From positions 1-43,575 of the forward strand of contig DASVCN010000022.1 in the NCBI GenBank assembly GCA_036381595.1: a stretch of DNA of 43,575 nt, given 5' to 3'. The DNA comes from Trueperaceae bacterium (GTDB lineage Bacteria; Deinococcota; Deinococci; Deinococcales; Trueperaceae). Both the position numbers and the translations under genes were made by a program. Of this stretch, positions 9,003 to 17,002 are shown one piece after another. The notes below the pieces were generated by a model. The model saw only the letters and a program-made list of their open reading frames with translations. It made no database searches and was not told the DNA's origin. Position 1 is the stretch's first letter, and each line of letters opens with the position of its first letter.

Positions 9003-9851
9003 ATGAACTCTGAAACGAGAAACGGAAAACTCAACCCCACCCTCGGGATAGTCCTGGTCGCGCTTGGGGGTCTCGCGCTGCTGTCGCAGATGGGCCTCTT
9101 CAGGGGCCTGGGGAGCGTGCTCGGGGCGCTGCTCTTCGGCGCCATAGGCTTCTACCTGATCCGCAATCAGTACCGTGGCCGGGGCGAAGTGTGGGCCCTG
9201 TGCGTAGGATTCGCACTCCTTGGCTTGGGCGCCGCCTCGATCGCCGGACCGATGGGCGGCACGGCCTTCCTGGGTCTGACAGGAGCAGGTTTCCTGGTCG
9301 CTTACCGCGACGACCGCGAACGCTGGTGGGCTGTCATCCCCGGCGGTGTGCTGCTCACCCTGGCGCTGGTAGCGGGGCTCGACAGCTTCGCCTCGCCGCT
9401 CGGCGGCGGCCCCATCTTCTTCCTGGGTCTCGCCGCGGTCTTCTGGTACCTCTACCGGCACCCGAATCAGGAGAAGCGTTGGGCCGTCTATCCAGCTGTC
9501 GCGCTGACCGTGCTCGCGCTCCTCACCCTCTCCTTCTCCGGCGGCTGGGTCCTGCCTGTCGCGCTGATCGTGGCCGGACTCTACTTCCTCAATCGGGAAC
9601 AGGGCCGGCGCATCGACTGGCGGGAGACGGCCGAATCGGTCAACAGTCAGGTGGACAAGTGGCTGACCGCCGGCGAGCGAGCGGTCCGGGAAGTGGTCAC
9701 CAAGCCGGGTGACCCGGAGCGGCCCGCAGCGAAGCCGGAAGCCGTTGCCGAGGATCCCGCTCCCCGAGACGCCGCCGAAGCCGCGGCAGCCCCCGAAGCC
9801 TCAGTGGGTGGAGCGGCACCGGCCGACCGTCCCGAGGAGAAGGCCTTCTGA
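9003..9851 (+). CDS. Polytopic membrane protein with charged cytoplasmic tail
   Basis: A 282-residue protein starting at the ATG at 9003, seven bases after GGAGG. About seven hydrophobic segments fill residues 12-200. A soluble C-terminal region follows, beginning with an amphipathic stretch (DWRETAESVNSQVDKWL) and ending in an Ala/Pro/Glu-rich low-complexity tail of about 60 residues. The membrane part is related to the 202-residue protein at 6388-6996, sharing the ALGGLALLSQMGLF and RWWAVIPGGV motifs. It is divergent from the response regulator. Function unknown; the shared motifs and flanking position suggest that it belongs to the same signalling module. Confidence 0.82.
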   Translation: MNSETRNGKLNPTLGIVLVALGGLALLSQMGLFRGLGSVLGALLFGAIGFYLIRNQYRGRGEVWALCVGFALLGLGAASIAGPMGGTAFLGLTGAGFLVAYRDDRERWWAVIPGGVLLTLALVAGLDSFASPLGGGPIFFLGLAAVFWYLYRHPNQEKRWAVYPAVALTVLALLTLSFSGGWVLPVALIVAGLYFLNREQGRRIDWRETAESVNSQVDKWLTAGERAVREVVTKPGDPERPAAKPEAVAEDPAPRDAAEAAAAPEASVGGAAPADRPEEKAF

Positions 9852-9877
9852 TCCCCCGGTAGCGCGCCCTTTTTTCT

Positions 9878-9906
9878 GGTCCCCGCACCCGGAGGGTGCA
9901 GGGACC
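9878..9906. repeat. Inverted repeat between convergent genes
   Basis: Thirteen-base arms (9878-9890 and 9894-9906, one C/A mismatch) around a GGA loop lie between the convergent stops at 9851 and 9929. A run of six T lies on the upstream side on the plus strand, so the geometry is not that of a classical intrinsic terminator in either direction. It may be a weak terminator or an mRNA 3'-end stabiliser. Confidence 0.45.
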
Positions 9907-9928
9907 TGTTCATGGAGGGCTTCCTGGT

Positions 9929-10666
9929 TCAGTGCTCCCCCCGAGGTGAGCTTCGACGGGCATCTCGGCGGTCCCTGGCGTCCTCCATCAGTGAGTGCAC
10001 GAGGTAGAAGACGACGTAGCTCAGCGAGCCGTAGAGGAGCACGTCGCGAATGGGGCCGTCGGGAAGGAGCAGGGCGACGATGCAGGCCACGCCCCACAGC
10101 CCGCCCAGGACCAGGTGGAGCATCCGCCAGCGGGTGAGGCGGGTGATGTAGAGGAAGCGGATCGGTACCAGCACGGAAGAGGCCAGGAGGAGCAGCAGCC
10201 CGGTGTTCAGCGACGGGGGTGTATCCAGCATCCACAGGTAGAAGATGACTATGTTCCAGTACGAGGGGAAGCCCACGAAGAAACCCTTGCCGGCGATCTT
10301 GGCGTCCGTGCGGGAGAAGCCGAAGGCGCTGGCGAGCATGACGAGCGCAACCCAGAGGGTAGCCGGGGCAAGGAGCATGTCGGCGTGCAGCAGGAAGAGC
10401 GCCGGCAGGCCCACGTAGCTCAGGAAGTCGACGATGTTGTCCAGCAGCTCTCCCTGTATCCTCCGCGCGGTCTCGGCAACCCGGTAGCGACGTGCCATGG
10501 TGCCGTCGGTGGCGTCGATTATGACCGTCGCTGCCATCGCCAGGAGCGCGAGTTGGTAGCGTTCCTCGAGGATGGACTGCATCGCAACGGCGACGAAGAG
10601 GAGGGTGGATGCGGTATAGGCGTGAACCAGGTAGCCGCGCACCCCGTGCTGGTCGAGTGGGGCCAT
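9929..10666 (-). CDS. pcs: Phosphatidylcholine synthase-like CDP-alcohol phosphotransferase
   Basis: A 245-residue integral membrane protein with about eight spans, starting at the ATG at 10666. The CDP-alcohol phosphatidyltransferase signature appears as DATDGTMARR, twelve residues, then QGELLDNIVD, keeping the Asp, Gly, Ala-Arg and paired Asp residues. The wide spacing and the LDN(I/V)VDFLSYV sequence fit Pcs, which condenses CDP-diacylglycerol directly with choline. Length also fits Pcs. Substrate assignment is by family resemblance; another amino-alcohol is possible. The start codon shares CATG with the divergent phosphoesterase start, leaving no room for a conventional promoter between the two if both starts are right. 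Confidence 0.75.
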   Translation of the reverse strand: MAPLDQHGVRGYLVHAYTASTLLFVAVAMQSILEERYQLALLAMAATVIIDATDGTMARRYRVAETARRIQGELLDNIVDFLSYVGLPALFLLHADMLLAPATLWVALVMLASAFGFSRTDAKIAGKGFFVGFPSYWNIVIFYLWMLDTPPSLNTGLLLLLASSVLVPIRFLYITRLTRWRMLHLVLGGLWGVACIVALLLPDGPIRDVLLYGSLSYVVFYLVHSLMEDARDRRDARRSSPRGEH

Positions 10667-11594
10667 GGTGAAAGAGCGTACCAGGGGGACGCTACCAGGA
10701 TTGGGGCGTTCGGCGCTGAGCCTGGCCGCCGGAGCTGCCTCGCTGCTGCTCCTCCGCGGCCTGCTCGAGCCGTACGTGCTGCGTGAAGAGCGAGAGATCG
10801 CGCGCGTTCCCAACCTCCCGCCTACCTGGCAAGGGCGGAAGCTGGTGTTGCTGAGCGACCTGCACGTGGGGATGGTCGGGGGAGCGACCAGCACCGTCAG
10901 ACGAGCCGTGGAGCGGGCGGTGGAACTGCGCCCGGCGGCCGTGCTGATAGCCGGCGACTTCATCCACGACAGCGTAGGCTTCATCGACCAGGCGCTAGAG
11001 CTGCTCACTCCGCTGCGGGACGCTCAGATCCCGGTCTACGCCGTGCTGGGGAATCACGACTACGATCTGCCCACCAGGGATTCGGGCGTGGATCCAGGGC
11101 TGGCCGACCGCCTCGAACGAGCGCTTGAGGCCGGAGGGATCGAGGTGCTCCACAACGAGGCGGTGGAGCTCAAGGCGTCGGACGACAGCCTCTACCTGGT
11201 CGGGATCGGCTCGCACACGGCTCGGGACGACGAGCCCCGCGAGGCGCTCGAGTCACTTCCCGAGGGCGCCCCGAGGGTGGTGATGATGCATCACCCGGCC
11301 TCGTTCGACCGGCTGCCGGCGGGCTCCGCGCCCTTCGCGGTCGCCGGCCATACCCACGGCGGACAGGTCCGCCTGCCGCTTGCTCCGCTCCTCCACTACC
11401 TGACCTACAAGAAGGAGCTGAGCGTGCTCGTCTCGGGTTGGGTCAACAGCGACCGCATCAAGGGTTACGGCCGCGAGGGCAACAACCTCTACGTGACCCG
11501 CGGCATCGGTTGCAGTGTCCTTCCGCTGAGGCTGTTCTGCCTACCCGAGCTGACCGTTTTCACGCTCACGGGCTGCGACGGTGCCGTGCCGTGA
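10665..11594 (+). CDS. Membrane-anchored calcineurin-like metallophosphoesterase
   Basis: A 309-residue protein of the YkuE/YaeI-type phosphoesterase group. After a hydrophobic N-terminal segment (about 17-36) come all the metallophosphatase motifs in order: LLSDLHVG, AGDFIHD, GNHDYD, MMHHP and AGHTHGGQ. A dimetal site with intact ligands is expected. The substrate is not evident; relatives act on phospholipid or lipid-linked phosphomonoesters or diesters. The ATG at 10665 overlaps the divergent pcs start. A TTG at 10701, immediately before the hydrophobic segment, is a credible alternative that would open a short intergenic gap. Adjacency to a lipid head-group enzyme suggests a role in lipid metabolism, by inference. 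Confidence 0.85.
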   Translation: MVKERTRGTLPGLGRSALSLAAGAASLLLLRGLLEPYVLREEREIARVPNLPPTWQGRKLVLLSDLHVGMVGGATSTVRRAVERAVELRPAAVLIAGDFIHDSVGFIDQALELLTPLRDAQIPVYAVLGNHDYDLPTRDSGVDPGLADRLERALEAGGIEVLHNEAVELKASDDSLYLVGIGSHTARDDEPREALESLPEGAPRVVMMHHPASFDRLPAGSAPFAVAGHTHGGQVRLPLAPLLHYLTYKKELSVLVSGWVNSDRIKGYGREGNNLYVTRGIGCSVLPLRLFCLPELTVFTLTGCDGAVP

Positions 11595-11723
11595 CAGCCG
11601 CTCTGTCTCCCGGAACGTTGACAGGTGCTCCGCCTTGTCCCATCCTGTTGGATAGCCAAAGGGGAGTACCGATGGCGGCTGGTCAGGTCGTAGGACTCCG
11701 AGCGGCGGCAGTGGATCTGTCGC

Positions 11724-11738
11724 CGACGACAGTCGTCG
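11724..11738. repeat. Short inverted repeat upstream of deoxyhypusine-synthase-like gene
   Basis: CGACGA (11724-11729) and TCGTCG (11733-11738) around CAG lie 56 bases upstream of the ATG at 11794. It could be a leader hairpin or an operator. Nothing else in the 199-base gap supports either reading. Confidence 0.3.
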
Positions 11739-11793
11739 CGACCGAATTCGACTCGTTACGGTCCGGCGCATCCTGTTATCGAGGAGAGCCAAG

Positions 11794-12831
11794 ATGGACA
11801 AGCGAGAGCTGCTCAAGAACCCCGTAGAACATATCGACATCAAGAAGGTGAACGTCGTCCCGTTGGTCGAGGCCATGGGGGAGACCGCCTTCCAGGCGCG
11901 GAACCTGGCGCGCGCGGCACGCATCGCCGACATGATGGTGCGCGACGAGGAGGCGGGGATCATCCTCACCCTGGCCGGCTCGCTCGTTTCGGCCGGCCAG
12001 AAGGGCATCATCCTCGACATGCTCCGTAACGACATGGTCGATGCCATCGTCTCGACCGGAGCCAACATCGTCGACCAGGACTTCTTCGAGGCCCTCGGTT
12101 TCCGCCACTGGCAGGGGAGCCCGGTTGCCGACGACAACGAGCTGCGCGAGCTGATGATCGACCGCATCTACGACACCTACATCGATGAAGAGGAGTTGCG
12201 GGTCTGCGATGACACCGTCAGGCAGATCGCCGACGGGCTCGAGCCCGGCACCTACAGCTCGCGCGAGTTCATCGTCGAGATGGGCCGCTACCTGGTCGAG
12301 CGCGACCTGGGCCAGGACAGCATCGTGCGGGTGGCATTCGAGAAGAACATCCCCATCTTCGTGCCAGCCTTCAGCGACTGTTCGGCCGGCTTCGGTCTCG
12401 TCTACCACCAGGTTCACAACCCTCGTCGACACGTTGCCATCGACTCGGTGAAGGACTTCCGCGAACTCACCGAGATCAAGGTCCATCAGGGCGTGACCGG
12501 TATCTTCATGCTGGGCGGTGGAGTGCCCAAGAACTTCGTTCAGGACATCGTCGTATCGGCCGAGTTCCTGGGTCACGAGGTGGAGATGCACCGCTACGCC
12601 GTGCAGTTGACGGTCGCCGACGAGAGAGACGGAGCGTTGTCGGGCTCGACGCTCAAGGAGGCCAACTCTTGGGGCAAGGTCGATCTCGCCTGGGAGCAGA
12701 TGGTGTTCGGCGAGATCACCATCAACCTGCCGCTGGTGGCCGGCTACCTCTATCACAAGCGCGGCTGGGAAGGCCGGCGGCCCCGGGAGTACAACCGACT
12801 CTTCGAGAAGCGGGAGGGCGTCGCGCTCTGA
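11794..12831 (+). CDS. Deoxyhypusine synthase-family polyamine enzyme
   Basis: A 345-residue protein clearly of the deoxyhypusine synthase family: LAGSLVSAG near residue 60, VSTGANIVDQD (87-95), FVPAFSDCSAGF (about 189-200) and SWGK with the lysine that forms the enzyme-imine intermediate (Lys295). Archaeal and eukaryotic members modify eIF5A, but bacteria lack hypusine. Bacterial members are known or proposed to transfer aminobutyl groups between polyamines, giving homospermidine or a guanidino analogue from agmatine. The nearby speA, aguA and aguB would supply agmatine and putrescine, which fits. GAGGAG is placed about eight bases before the ATG. It is transcribed alone, with a strong terminator just downstream. 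Confidence 0.88.
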   Translation: MDKRELLKNPVEHIDIKKVNVVPLVEAMGETAFQARNLARAARIADMMVRDEEAGIILTLAGSLVSAGQKGIILDMLRNDMVDAIVSTGANIVDQDFFEALGFRHWQGSPVADDNELRELMIDRIYDTYIDEEELRVCDDTVRQIADGLEPGTYSSREFIVEMGRYLVERDLGQDSIVRVAFEKNIPIFVPAFSDCSAGFGLVYHQVHNPRRHVAIDSVKDFRELTEIKVHQGVTGIFMLGGGVPKNFVQDIVVSAEFLGHEVEMHRYAVQLTVADERDGALSGSTLKEANSWGKVDLAWEQMVFGEITINLPLVAGYLYHKRGWEGRRPREYNRLFEKREGVAL

Positions 12832-12857
12832 GCCGGGTCAGCTTCTGAAGGCAGCGG

Positions 12858-12890
12858 AACGGGCGTTTCTCTCGTGGAAACGCCCGTTTT
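12858..12890 (+). terminator. Intrinsic terminator of deoxyhypusine-synthase-like gene
   Basis: A 12-bp perfect stem (AACGGGCGTTTC at 12858-12869 with GAAACGCCCGTT at 12877-12888), loop TCTCGTG, ends in TTTT (12887-12890). It lies 27 bases after the stop at 12831. The AA/TT end pairs let it work in either direction, but the + strand has the T-run. Confidence 0.85.
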
Positions 12891-12944
12891 CGTCAGGTTT
12901 CGGCCCTGTTCGGTGGCGCCTCAGCGGCACCTCCCCGCATCCTC

Positions 12945-12973
12945 TTGACGAATAGCGCATACCGCAGTAAAAT
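12945..12973 (+). promoter_or_regulatory. Near-consensus sigma-70 promoter with no gene behind it
   Basis: TTGACG (12945-12950), a 17-base spacer and TAAAAT (12968-12973) form one of the two best promoter-like sequences in the window. The predicted start is near 12980. No + strand gene follows before 15926; an intrinsic terminator follows within 30 bases. Confidence 0.7.
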
Positions 12974-12979
12974 GCCTTT

Positions 12980-13022
12980 ATCAGTCGCAACAGGGAACGC
13001 GCCGCGAGGCGCGGGTTTTTTT
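12980..13022 (+). ncRNA. Candidate orphan short RNA (promoter-terminator unit)
   Basis: A transcript from the promoter at 12945-12973 would be about 43 nt: some 18 unstructured bases, then a hairpin (CGCGCC, GCGA tetraloop, GGCGCG at 12998-13013) and GG plus seven T (13016-13022). It contains no plausible coding sequence. It could be a tiny regulatory RNA, a decoy or promoter-proximal termination site, or a remnant of a lost gene's attenuator. It is convergent with the MBL hydrolase gene. Transcription has not been shown; the call rests on promoter and terminator geometry alone. Confidence 0.45.
12998..13022 (+). terminator. Intrinsic terminator with GNRA tetraloop
   Basis: A 6-bp all-GC stem with a GCGA loop followed by GG and TTTTTTT. 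This is the clearest rho-independent terminator in the window. It lies only 25 bases beyond the -10 box of the promoter at 12945-12973. Confidence 0.8.
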
Positions 13023-13133
13023 GGCCTAGAGGGAGCCTGGGGTCGTTCAACCGGAGCGGAAAGGAGCCAGCTCGCAGCGTGCGGAGCGGGAGTCCGATTC
13101 CGTGAGTGAGCGTTCGCGGCCGATCCGCTTCGA

Positions 13134-13883
13134 CTAGAAGCCGTATCGTCCGCCCTCCTCACCCTTCTCGGTGTTCGGGAAGATCTCGCGCGCCCGGGCG
13201 AGTTCCTCTGCCCCCAGGTACCGCTCGGGCGGCAGGTGGACCAGGAGCAGTCTCGCGGCCGAGGCTTCGCGCGCCGCCCGGGCCGCCTGCTGGGCGCTCG
13301 AGTGTCCTGGCCCCTCGCCGGTCGCTTCGTGCACGAGTATGTGGGCCCCCTTCGCCAGATTCACGATCGCGGCTGAGTACGAGGTGTCGCACGAGTAGGC
13401 CACGACGCCTCCCGACTCCTCTTCGATCCGCAGCCCCACCACCGGAACGGCATGGTCGCCCGGCGCCGCGGTCACCCTCCAGCCGTCCCCTTCGAGGACG
13501 AGCGCTCCTGGCGTCGTCTCGACCGGGCGATAGCGGATCTCGGGGTAGTCGGGCCAGGCCGTCGTGTCGAAGCTGTCGTGGGCTCGGCGCGCCTGGTCGA
13601 TCGCCGGCTCGATGCCGTAGACGTCCAGCGGTTCTCGCCGGCCGTAGAGCCAGATCTTCTCCATCAGCAGGGGGAAGCCGCTCACGTGGTCAGGATGTTC
13701 GTGAGTGACTATCAACCCCGTCACCTTGCCTGGATCGGCGCCGCATGCCGCCAGACGTTGCAGCGCGTCCCCTCCACAGTCGATGAGGAGGATGGAAGCA
13801 GAGTTCTCGACGGCGAGCATCGTCGTCGTGCGGTGCGGGTCGGAGACGGCCGCCCCGGTGCCCAGGAGATAGAGAGTGGCCAA
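13134..13883 (-). CDS. Metallo-beta-lactamase-fold hydrolase (RNase Z-like)
   Basis: A 249-residue MBL-fold protein. It begins YLLGTGAAVSDPHR, typical of the RNase Z/ElaC-like branch, and carries THEHPDH with the zinc-binding HxHxDH set. Later ligands are probably His in GDHAVP, Asp in SCDTSY and His in VHEAT. The exosite of true RNase Z is not obvious, so tRNA processing is not claimed; a phosphodiesterase or other hydrolase is equally likely. The TTG at 13883 is chosen because AGGAAGG sits six bases upstream and the family N-terminus starts there. A TATCAT on the minus strand about 50 bases upstream could be its -10. The gene lies 106 bases downstream of the ABC exporter on the same strand. 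Confidence 0.82.
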   Translation of the reverse strand: MATLYLLGTGAAVSDPHRTTTMLAVENSASILLIDCGGDALQRLAACGADPGKVTGLIVTHEHPDHVSGFPLLMEKIWLYGRREPLDVYGIEPAIDQARRAHDSFDTTAWPDYPEIRYRPVETTPGALVLEGDGWRVTAAPGDHAVPVVGLRIEEESGGVVAYSCDTSYSAAIVNLAKGAHILVHEATGEGPGHSSAQQAARAAREASAARLLLVHLPPERYLGAEELARAREIFPNTEKGEEGGRYGF

Positions 13884-13989
13884 GATGATCCTTCCTGAGA
13901 GGTTGAACGGATGGACTTCTGCCCGACCCTCAGATGATATCCGGGGCGCGAGCTGCACAGACTACGGCTGCCACAGGCTGTGCACGGTG

Positions 13990-15780
13990 TCAGTCGTCCC
14001 CGGCGATCCGCTCGCGGGAGCGTTCCCCCGTCTGCACTCGCCACAGTCCCGCGTAGAGGCCTTCGCGCCGAAGTAGCTCCTCGTGGCTGCCGCTCTCCAC
14101 CAGCCGCCCCTCGTCGAGTACGTGGATGACGTCCGAGTGACGCACCGTCGACAGGCGGTGGGCTATGACGATCACGGTTCTGCCTACGGCCAATCGTTCC
14201 AGCGAACGCTGGATGGCGGCTTCCGTCTCGTTGTCCACCGCGCTCGTTGCCTCGTCGAGGATGAGGATCGGCGGGTCCTTGAGGAGCGCTCGGGCTATCG
14301 AGATCCGTTGCCTCTGGCCCCCCGAGAGCTTCTGGCCGCGCTCCCCGACGATCGTGTCGTACCCCAGTGGGAGCCGCTCGACGAACGCGTGGGCCTCGGC
14401 GACCCCCGCGGCCCGGACGATCTCCTCGAAGGAGGCATCGGGCCGGCCGTAGGCGATGTTGTCGCGGACCGTGCCGTGGAAGAGGAAGACATCCTGGCTC
14501 ACCAGGCCCACGGCGTCTCGCAGGTCGAAGAGGTCGAGTTCCCGCAGGTCGTGACCGTCGAGGGTGACGCGCCCTTCTACCGGATCGTAGAAGCGCAGCA
14601 GCAGCTTTATGAGCGTCGACTTGCCTGCGCCCGTGGCGCCCACGATAGCGGCGGTGGAGCGGGCCGGGATCGCCAGGTCGAGGCGCCGAAGGACGCTCCC
14701 GGAGCCCGGGTAGGCGAAGCTCACCCCCTCGAACCGGTAGCCGCCCTCGACAGACTCACGAGGCAGGGGCACCCTTCCCGGGACCATGCTGCGCTGGGTG
14801 TCGAGCAGGCCGAGGATCCTCCGCGTCGAGGCCATCGCCCGCTGGTACAGGTCGAAGGTCTGGCCCAGCCGGGTGAGCGGCCACAGCAGGCGCTGGGTCA
14901 TGAACACCATGGTCGAGTAGACGCCCACGTTGAGAGCTCCATCCACGGTGAGTGCCCCGCCGTAGACGAGCGTGGCCACGAACCCGGCCGCGATCGCCAT
15001 GCGGATGAGCGGGACGAACGCGGCCGAGAAGCGGATCGCCAGCCGATTTCGCTCCCGGTACTCGTCGCTCGCCTGGCGGATCCGCTCGCTCTCGCGCTCC
15101 TCGGCGGTGAAGCTCTTGATCGTCTGCATCCCCGAGATGTTGTTGCCCAGTTGCGAGTTGAGTATCCCCACCTGCTCGCGGACCCTGGCGTAACGGGGTT
15201 CCATGAGCCTCTGGAAGCGCAGCGCGCCCCACACGATGAGCGGGATGGGCAGGAAGGAGAGCCACGCCACCGAGGGCGCCGCGGTGAAGAAGAAGGCGCC
15301 TATCACGACCACCGTGGTAGCCAGCTGCAACAGGTCGTTCGCGCCGACGTCGAGGAAGCGCTCCAGCTGGTTCACGTCGTCGTTGAGGATGGCCATGAGG
15401 CCGCCCGTCGAGCGGTCCTCGAAGTAGGCGAGCTCCAACCCCTGCATCCGGTCGTACGCGGCCAGGCGCAGGTCGTGCTGCACCTGCTGCGCCAGGTTGC
15501 GCCACTGGAGCTCGGAGATGTAGTCGGTGAGGCTCTCGAGCGCCCAGATGAGCACCGTCGCGGCAGCGAGCAACCAGAGCTGCGACATCACCTGAACGAC
15601 CCCGAGTCGCGCCAGGAACGAGTCGTTGCGGTTCACGACGATGTCGACCGCCACCCCGATGAGGAGCGGCGGCGCCAGGTCGAACAGCTTGTTCAGCACC
15701 GAGAAGGCGGTGGCGAGAAGGATGCGGGGCCGGTGAGCGCTCGCAAGCCTCCACAGCCTCCGCAGCGGGTGGTGCGACAT
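13990..15780 (-). CDS. ABC exporter, fused permease and ATPase (MsbA-like)
   Basis: A 596-residue half-transporter. Six membrane spans occupy about residues 15-310, followed by the nucleotide-binding domain. Walker A (GATGAGKST), Q loop (SQDVFLF), signature LSGGQRQR, Walker B with catalytic Glu ([12 protein letters not shown]) and the H switch (IAHRLSTV) are all intact, so it should be an active homodimeric exporter. Lipid A-type lipids, peptides and drugs are all possible substrates; the sequence does not decide. It is divergent from the DUF1206 gene across a 145-base gap and upstream of the MBL hydrolase gene on the same strand. Confidence 0.93.
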   Translation of the reverse strand: MSHHPLRRLWRLASAHRPRILLATAFSVLNKLFDLAPPLLIGVAVDIVVNRNDSFLARLGVVQVMSQLWLLAAATVLIWALESLTDYISELQWRNLAQQVQHDLRLAAYDRMQGLELAYFEDRSTGGLMAILNDDVNQLERFLDVGANDLLQLATTVVVIGAFFFTAAPSVAWLSFLPIPLIVWGALRFQRLMEPRYARVREQVGILNSQLGNNISGMQTIKSFTAEERESERIRQASDEYRERNRLAIRFSAAFVPLIRMAIAAGFVATLVYGGALTVDGALNVGVYSTMVFMTQRLLWPLTRLGQTFDLYQRAMASTRRILGLLDTQRSMVPGRVPLPRESVEGGYRFEGVSFAYPGSGSVLRRLDLAIPARSTAAIVGATGAGKSTLIKLLLRFYDPVEGRVTLDGHDLRELDLFDLRDAVGLVSQDVFLFHGTVRDNIAYGRPDASFEEIVRAAGVAEAHAFVERLPLGYDTIVGERGQKLSGGQRQRISIARALLKDPPILILDEATSAVDNETEAAIQRSLERLAVGRTVIVIAHRLSTVRHSDVIHVLDEGRLVESGSHEELLRREGLYAGLWRVQTGERSRERIAGDD

Positions 15781-15925
15781 GGCTAGAGGCTACCGCGGCC
15801 GGAGGCCTAGCGAGTAGTCGGTGACATCCGTTGCGACGCGCCGGTCCCGTGCCGACACACCCCGTTCAGCGTGACCGTCACTGGCCGACAGGGAGGCCCG
15901 GCGGGGGATACTTGCCGGGGGGTCC

Positions 15926-16771
15926 GTGAGCGATCTGGTGGACAGAGAGACTGCGCGCGCCGTCGCGCCATGGGTGCGGCGGCTCGCTCGTTACGGTTAC
16001 GCCGCCAAGGGAGCCGTCTACATGGTGGTGGGAGGGCTCGCGTTGCAGGCGGCCGTGGGGGCGGGCGGAGCGACGACGGATACCGAAGGAGCCCTTCGCG
16101 CCATCATCGCTCAACCGATGGGCGTGATCCTCCTGATGATCGTGGGGGTGGGGTTGCTCAGCTACACGGCGTGGAGGTTCGTCCAGAGCATCTTCGACAT
16201 CGAGGGGAAGGGCCGCGACTTCCACGGCCTTCTCAAGCGGTTCGGCTACATGGCGAGTGGCGTCGCCTACGCCTCCTTGGGACTCAGCGCGCTGCGCCAA
16301 TCGGTGGGGATCGCGGCTTACGGCGGAAGGTCGCAGGAGGACTGGACCCGGCTGGTGCTGTCCCATCCGTTCGGCCGCTGGCTCGTCTTCGCCGCCGGTC
16401 TGGTCCTGGCGGCGCTGGCGATAAACGCCGCCGTGGTGGCGTTGACGCGGATGTACCGGCGCAAGCTGATGCGCGAGGAGATGAGCGATGCCGCCTGGCG
16501 ATGGGCGGCTACCACGGCCGTCGTCGGGCTGCTGGCGCGCGGCCTCGTGTTCGCCATGGTCGCGCTGTTCTTCATCCAGGCGGCGTGGGAGAGGGATGCG
16601 ACCGAGGCGGGCGGACTCGCCCAGGTCCTCGTCGCCATCGCCTCCCAGCCCCAGGGGCCGTGGCTGCTCGGGATCACTTCCGCCGGCCTCGTCGCCTACG
16701 GCGTGTACGTCGAGATCGAGGCGCGTTACCGGCGGATCCCGCTCGACGAACACAAACGGATGTTCGAGTAA
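15926..16771 (+). CDS. DUF1206 family membrane protein
   Basis: A 281-residue protein from a GTG at 15926 (a weak G-rich ribosome site lies upstream). It has six membrane spans arranged as three two-helix repeats, each opening with a version of (L/F)(A/G)(R)YGY(A/M)(A/S)KG(A/V)(V/A)Y, as at RLARYGYAAKGAVYMVVGG, LLKRFGYMASGVAYASLG and the third around VGLLARGLVFAMVA. This triple repeat is the hallmark of DUF1206, a family of unknown function. It is transcribed alone between the ABC exporter and the ectoine transporter operon. Confidence 0.85.
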   Translation: MSDLVDRETARAVAPWVRRLARYGYAAKGAVYMVVGGLALQAAVGAGGATTDTEGALRAIIAQPMGVILLMIVGVGLLSYTAWRFVQSIFDIEGKGRDFHGLLKRFGYMASGVAYASLGLSALRQSVGIAAYGGRSQEDWTRLVLSHPFGRWLVFAAGLVLAALAINAAVVALTRMYRRKLMREEMSDAAWRWAATTAVVGLLARGLVFAMVALFFIQAAWERDATEAGGLAQVLVAIASQPQGPWLLGITSAGLVAYGVYVEIEARYRRIPLDEHKRMFE

Positions 16772-16861
16772 GGTCCTGCTGAACGCGGTTTACCCGCCAA
16801 CTGCGGCGGCTCTCATCGAACTGTAAGAGTTCTGTAAGCTGCCCGGGGCTACATTCCTCTG

Positions 16862-16970
16862 GAAACGCCCTGATTCCTGCATCCCCTTGACATCCCGCTG
16901 CGTTTTCCATTGCGAAGGGCGTTTCATATTTCCAACCGACCGGGCGGCACCTGCTTGCGGGTGCCGCCCG
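16862..16970. terminator. Two stem-loops between convergent genes
   Basis: The gap between the DUF1206 gene and ehuD contains a long-range inverted repeat, GAAACGCCCT (16862-16871) with AGGGCGTTTC (16916-16925). It also contains a strong hairpin, CGGGCGGCAC/GTGCCGCCCG (16941-16950 and 16961-16970). The hairpin lacks a T-run on both strands. It probably ends one or both converging transcripts. The GGGCGTTTC arm also occurs in the terminator at 12858. Confidence 0.5.
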
Positions 16971-17002
16971 AATCATCGACCCAGCCAGATGGCTCCGGGC
17001 CC

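Noticed and set aside
9878-9906. Intrinsic terminator for the membrane-protein gene ending at 9851
   Set aside because: The T-run precedes the hairpin instead of following it; kept only as an inverted repeat.
11624-11655. Perfect TTGACA in front of the deoxyhypusine-synthase-like gene
   Set aside because: No -10-like hexamer lies 16-18 bases downstream, so it cannot be called as a promoter.
11671-11826. A 51-codon frame (MAAGQVVGL...) with GGGGAG upstream that runs into the deoxyhypusine-synthase-like gene
   Set aside because: It overlaps the true start in another frame, resembles no family, and its codons look random. The ribosome site may be chance.
13954-13984. TGCACAG...CTGTGCA inverted repeat between the ABC exporter and the MBL gene
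   Set aside because: The arms are seven bases with a 17-base spacer, without T-run or second copy; too weak to call as operator or terminator.
14083-15786. A 567-codon plus-strand open frame opposite the ABC exporter
   Set aside because: It is a GC-rich shadow frame: highly charged, with no recognisable domain. The opposite strand encodes an ABC exporter with every motif intact.
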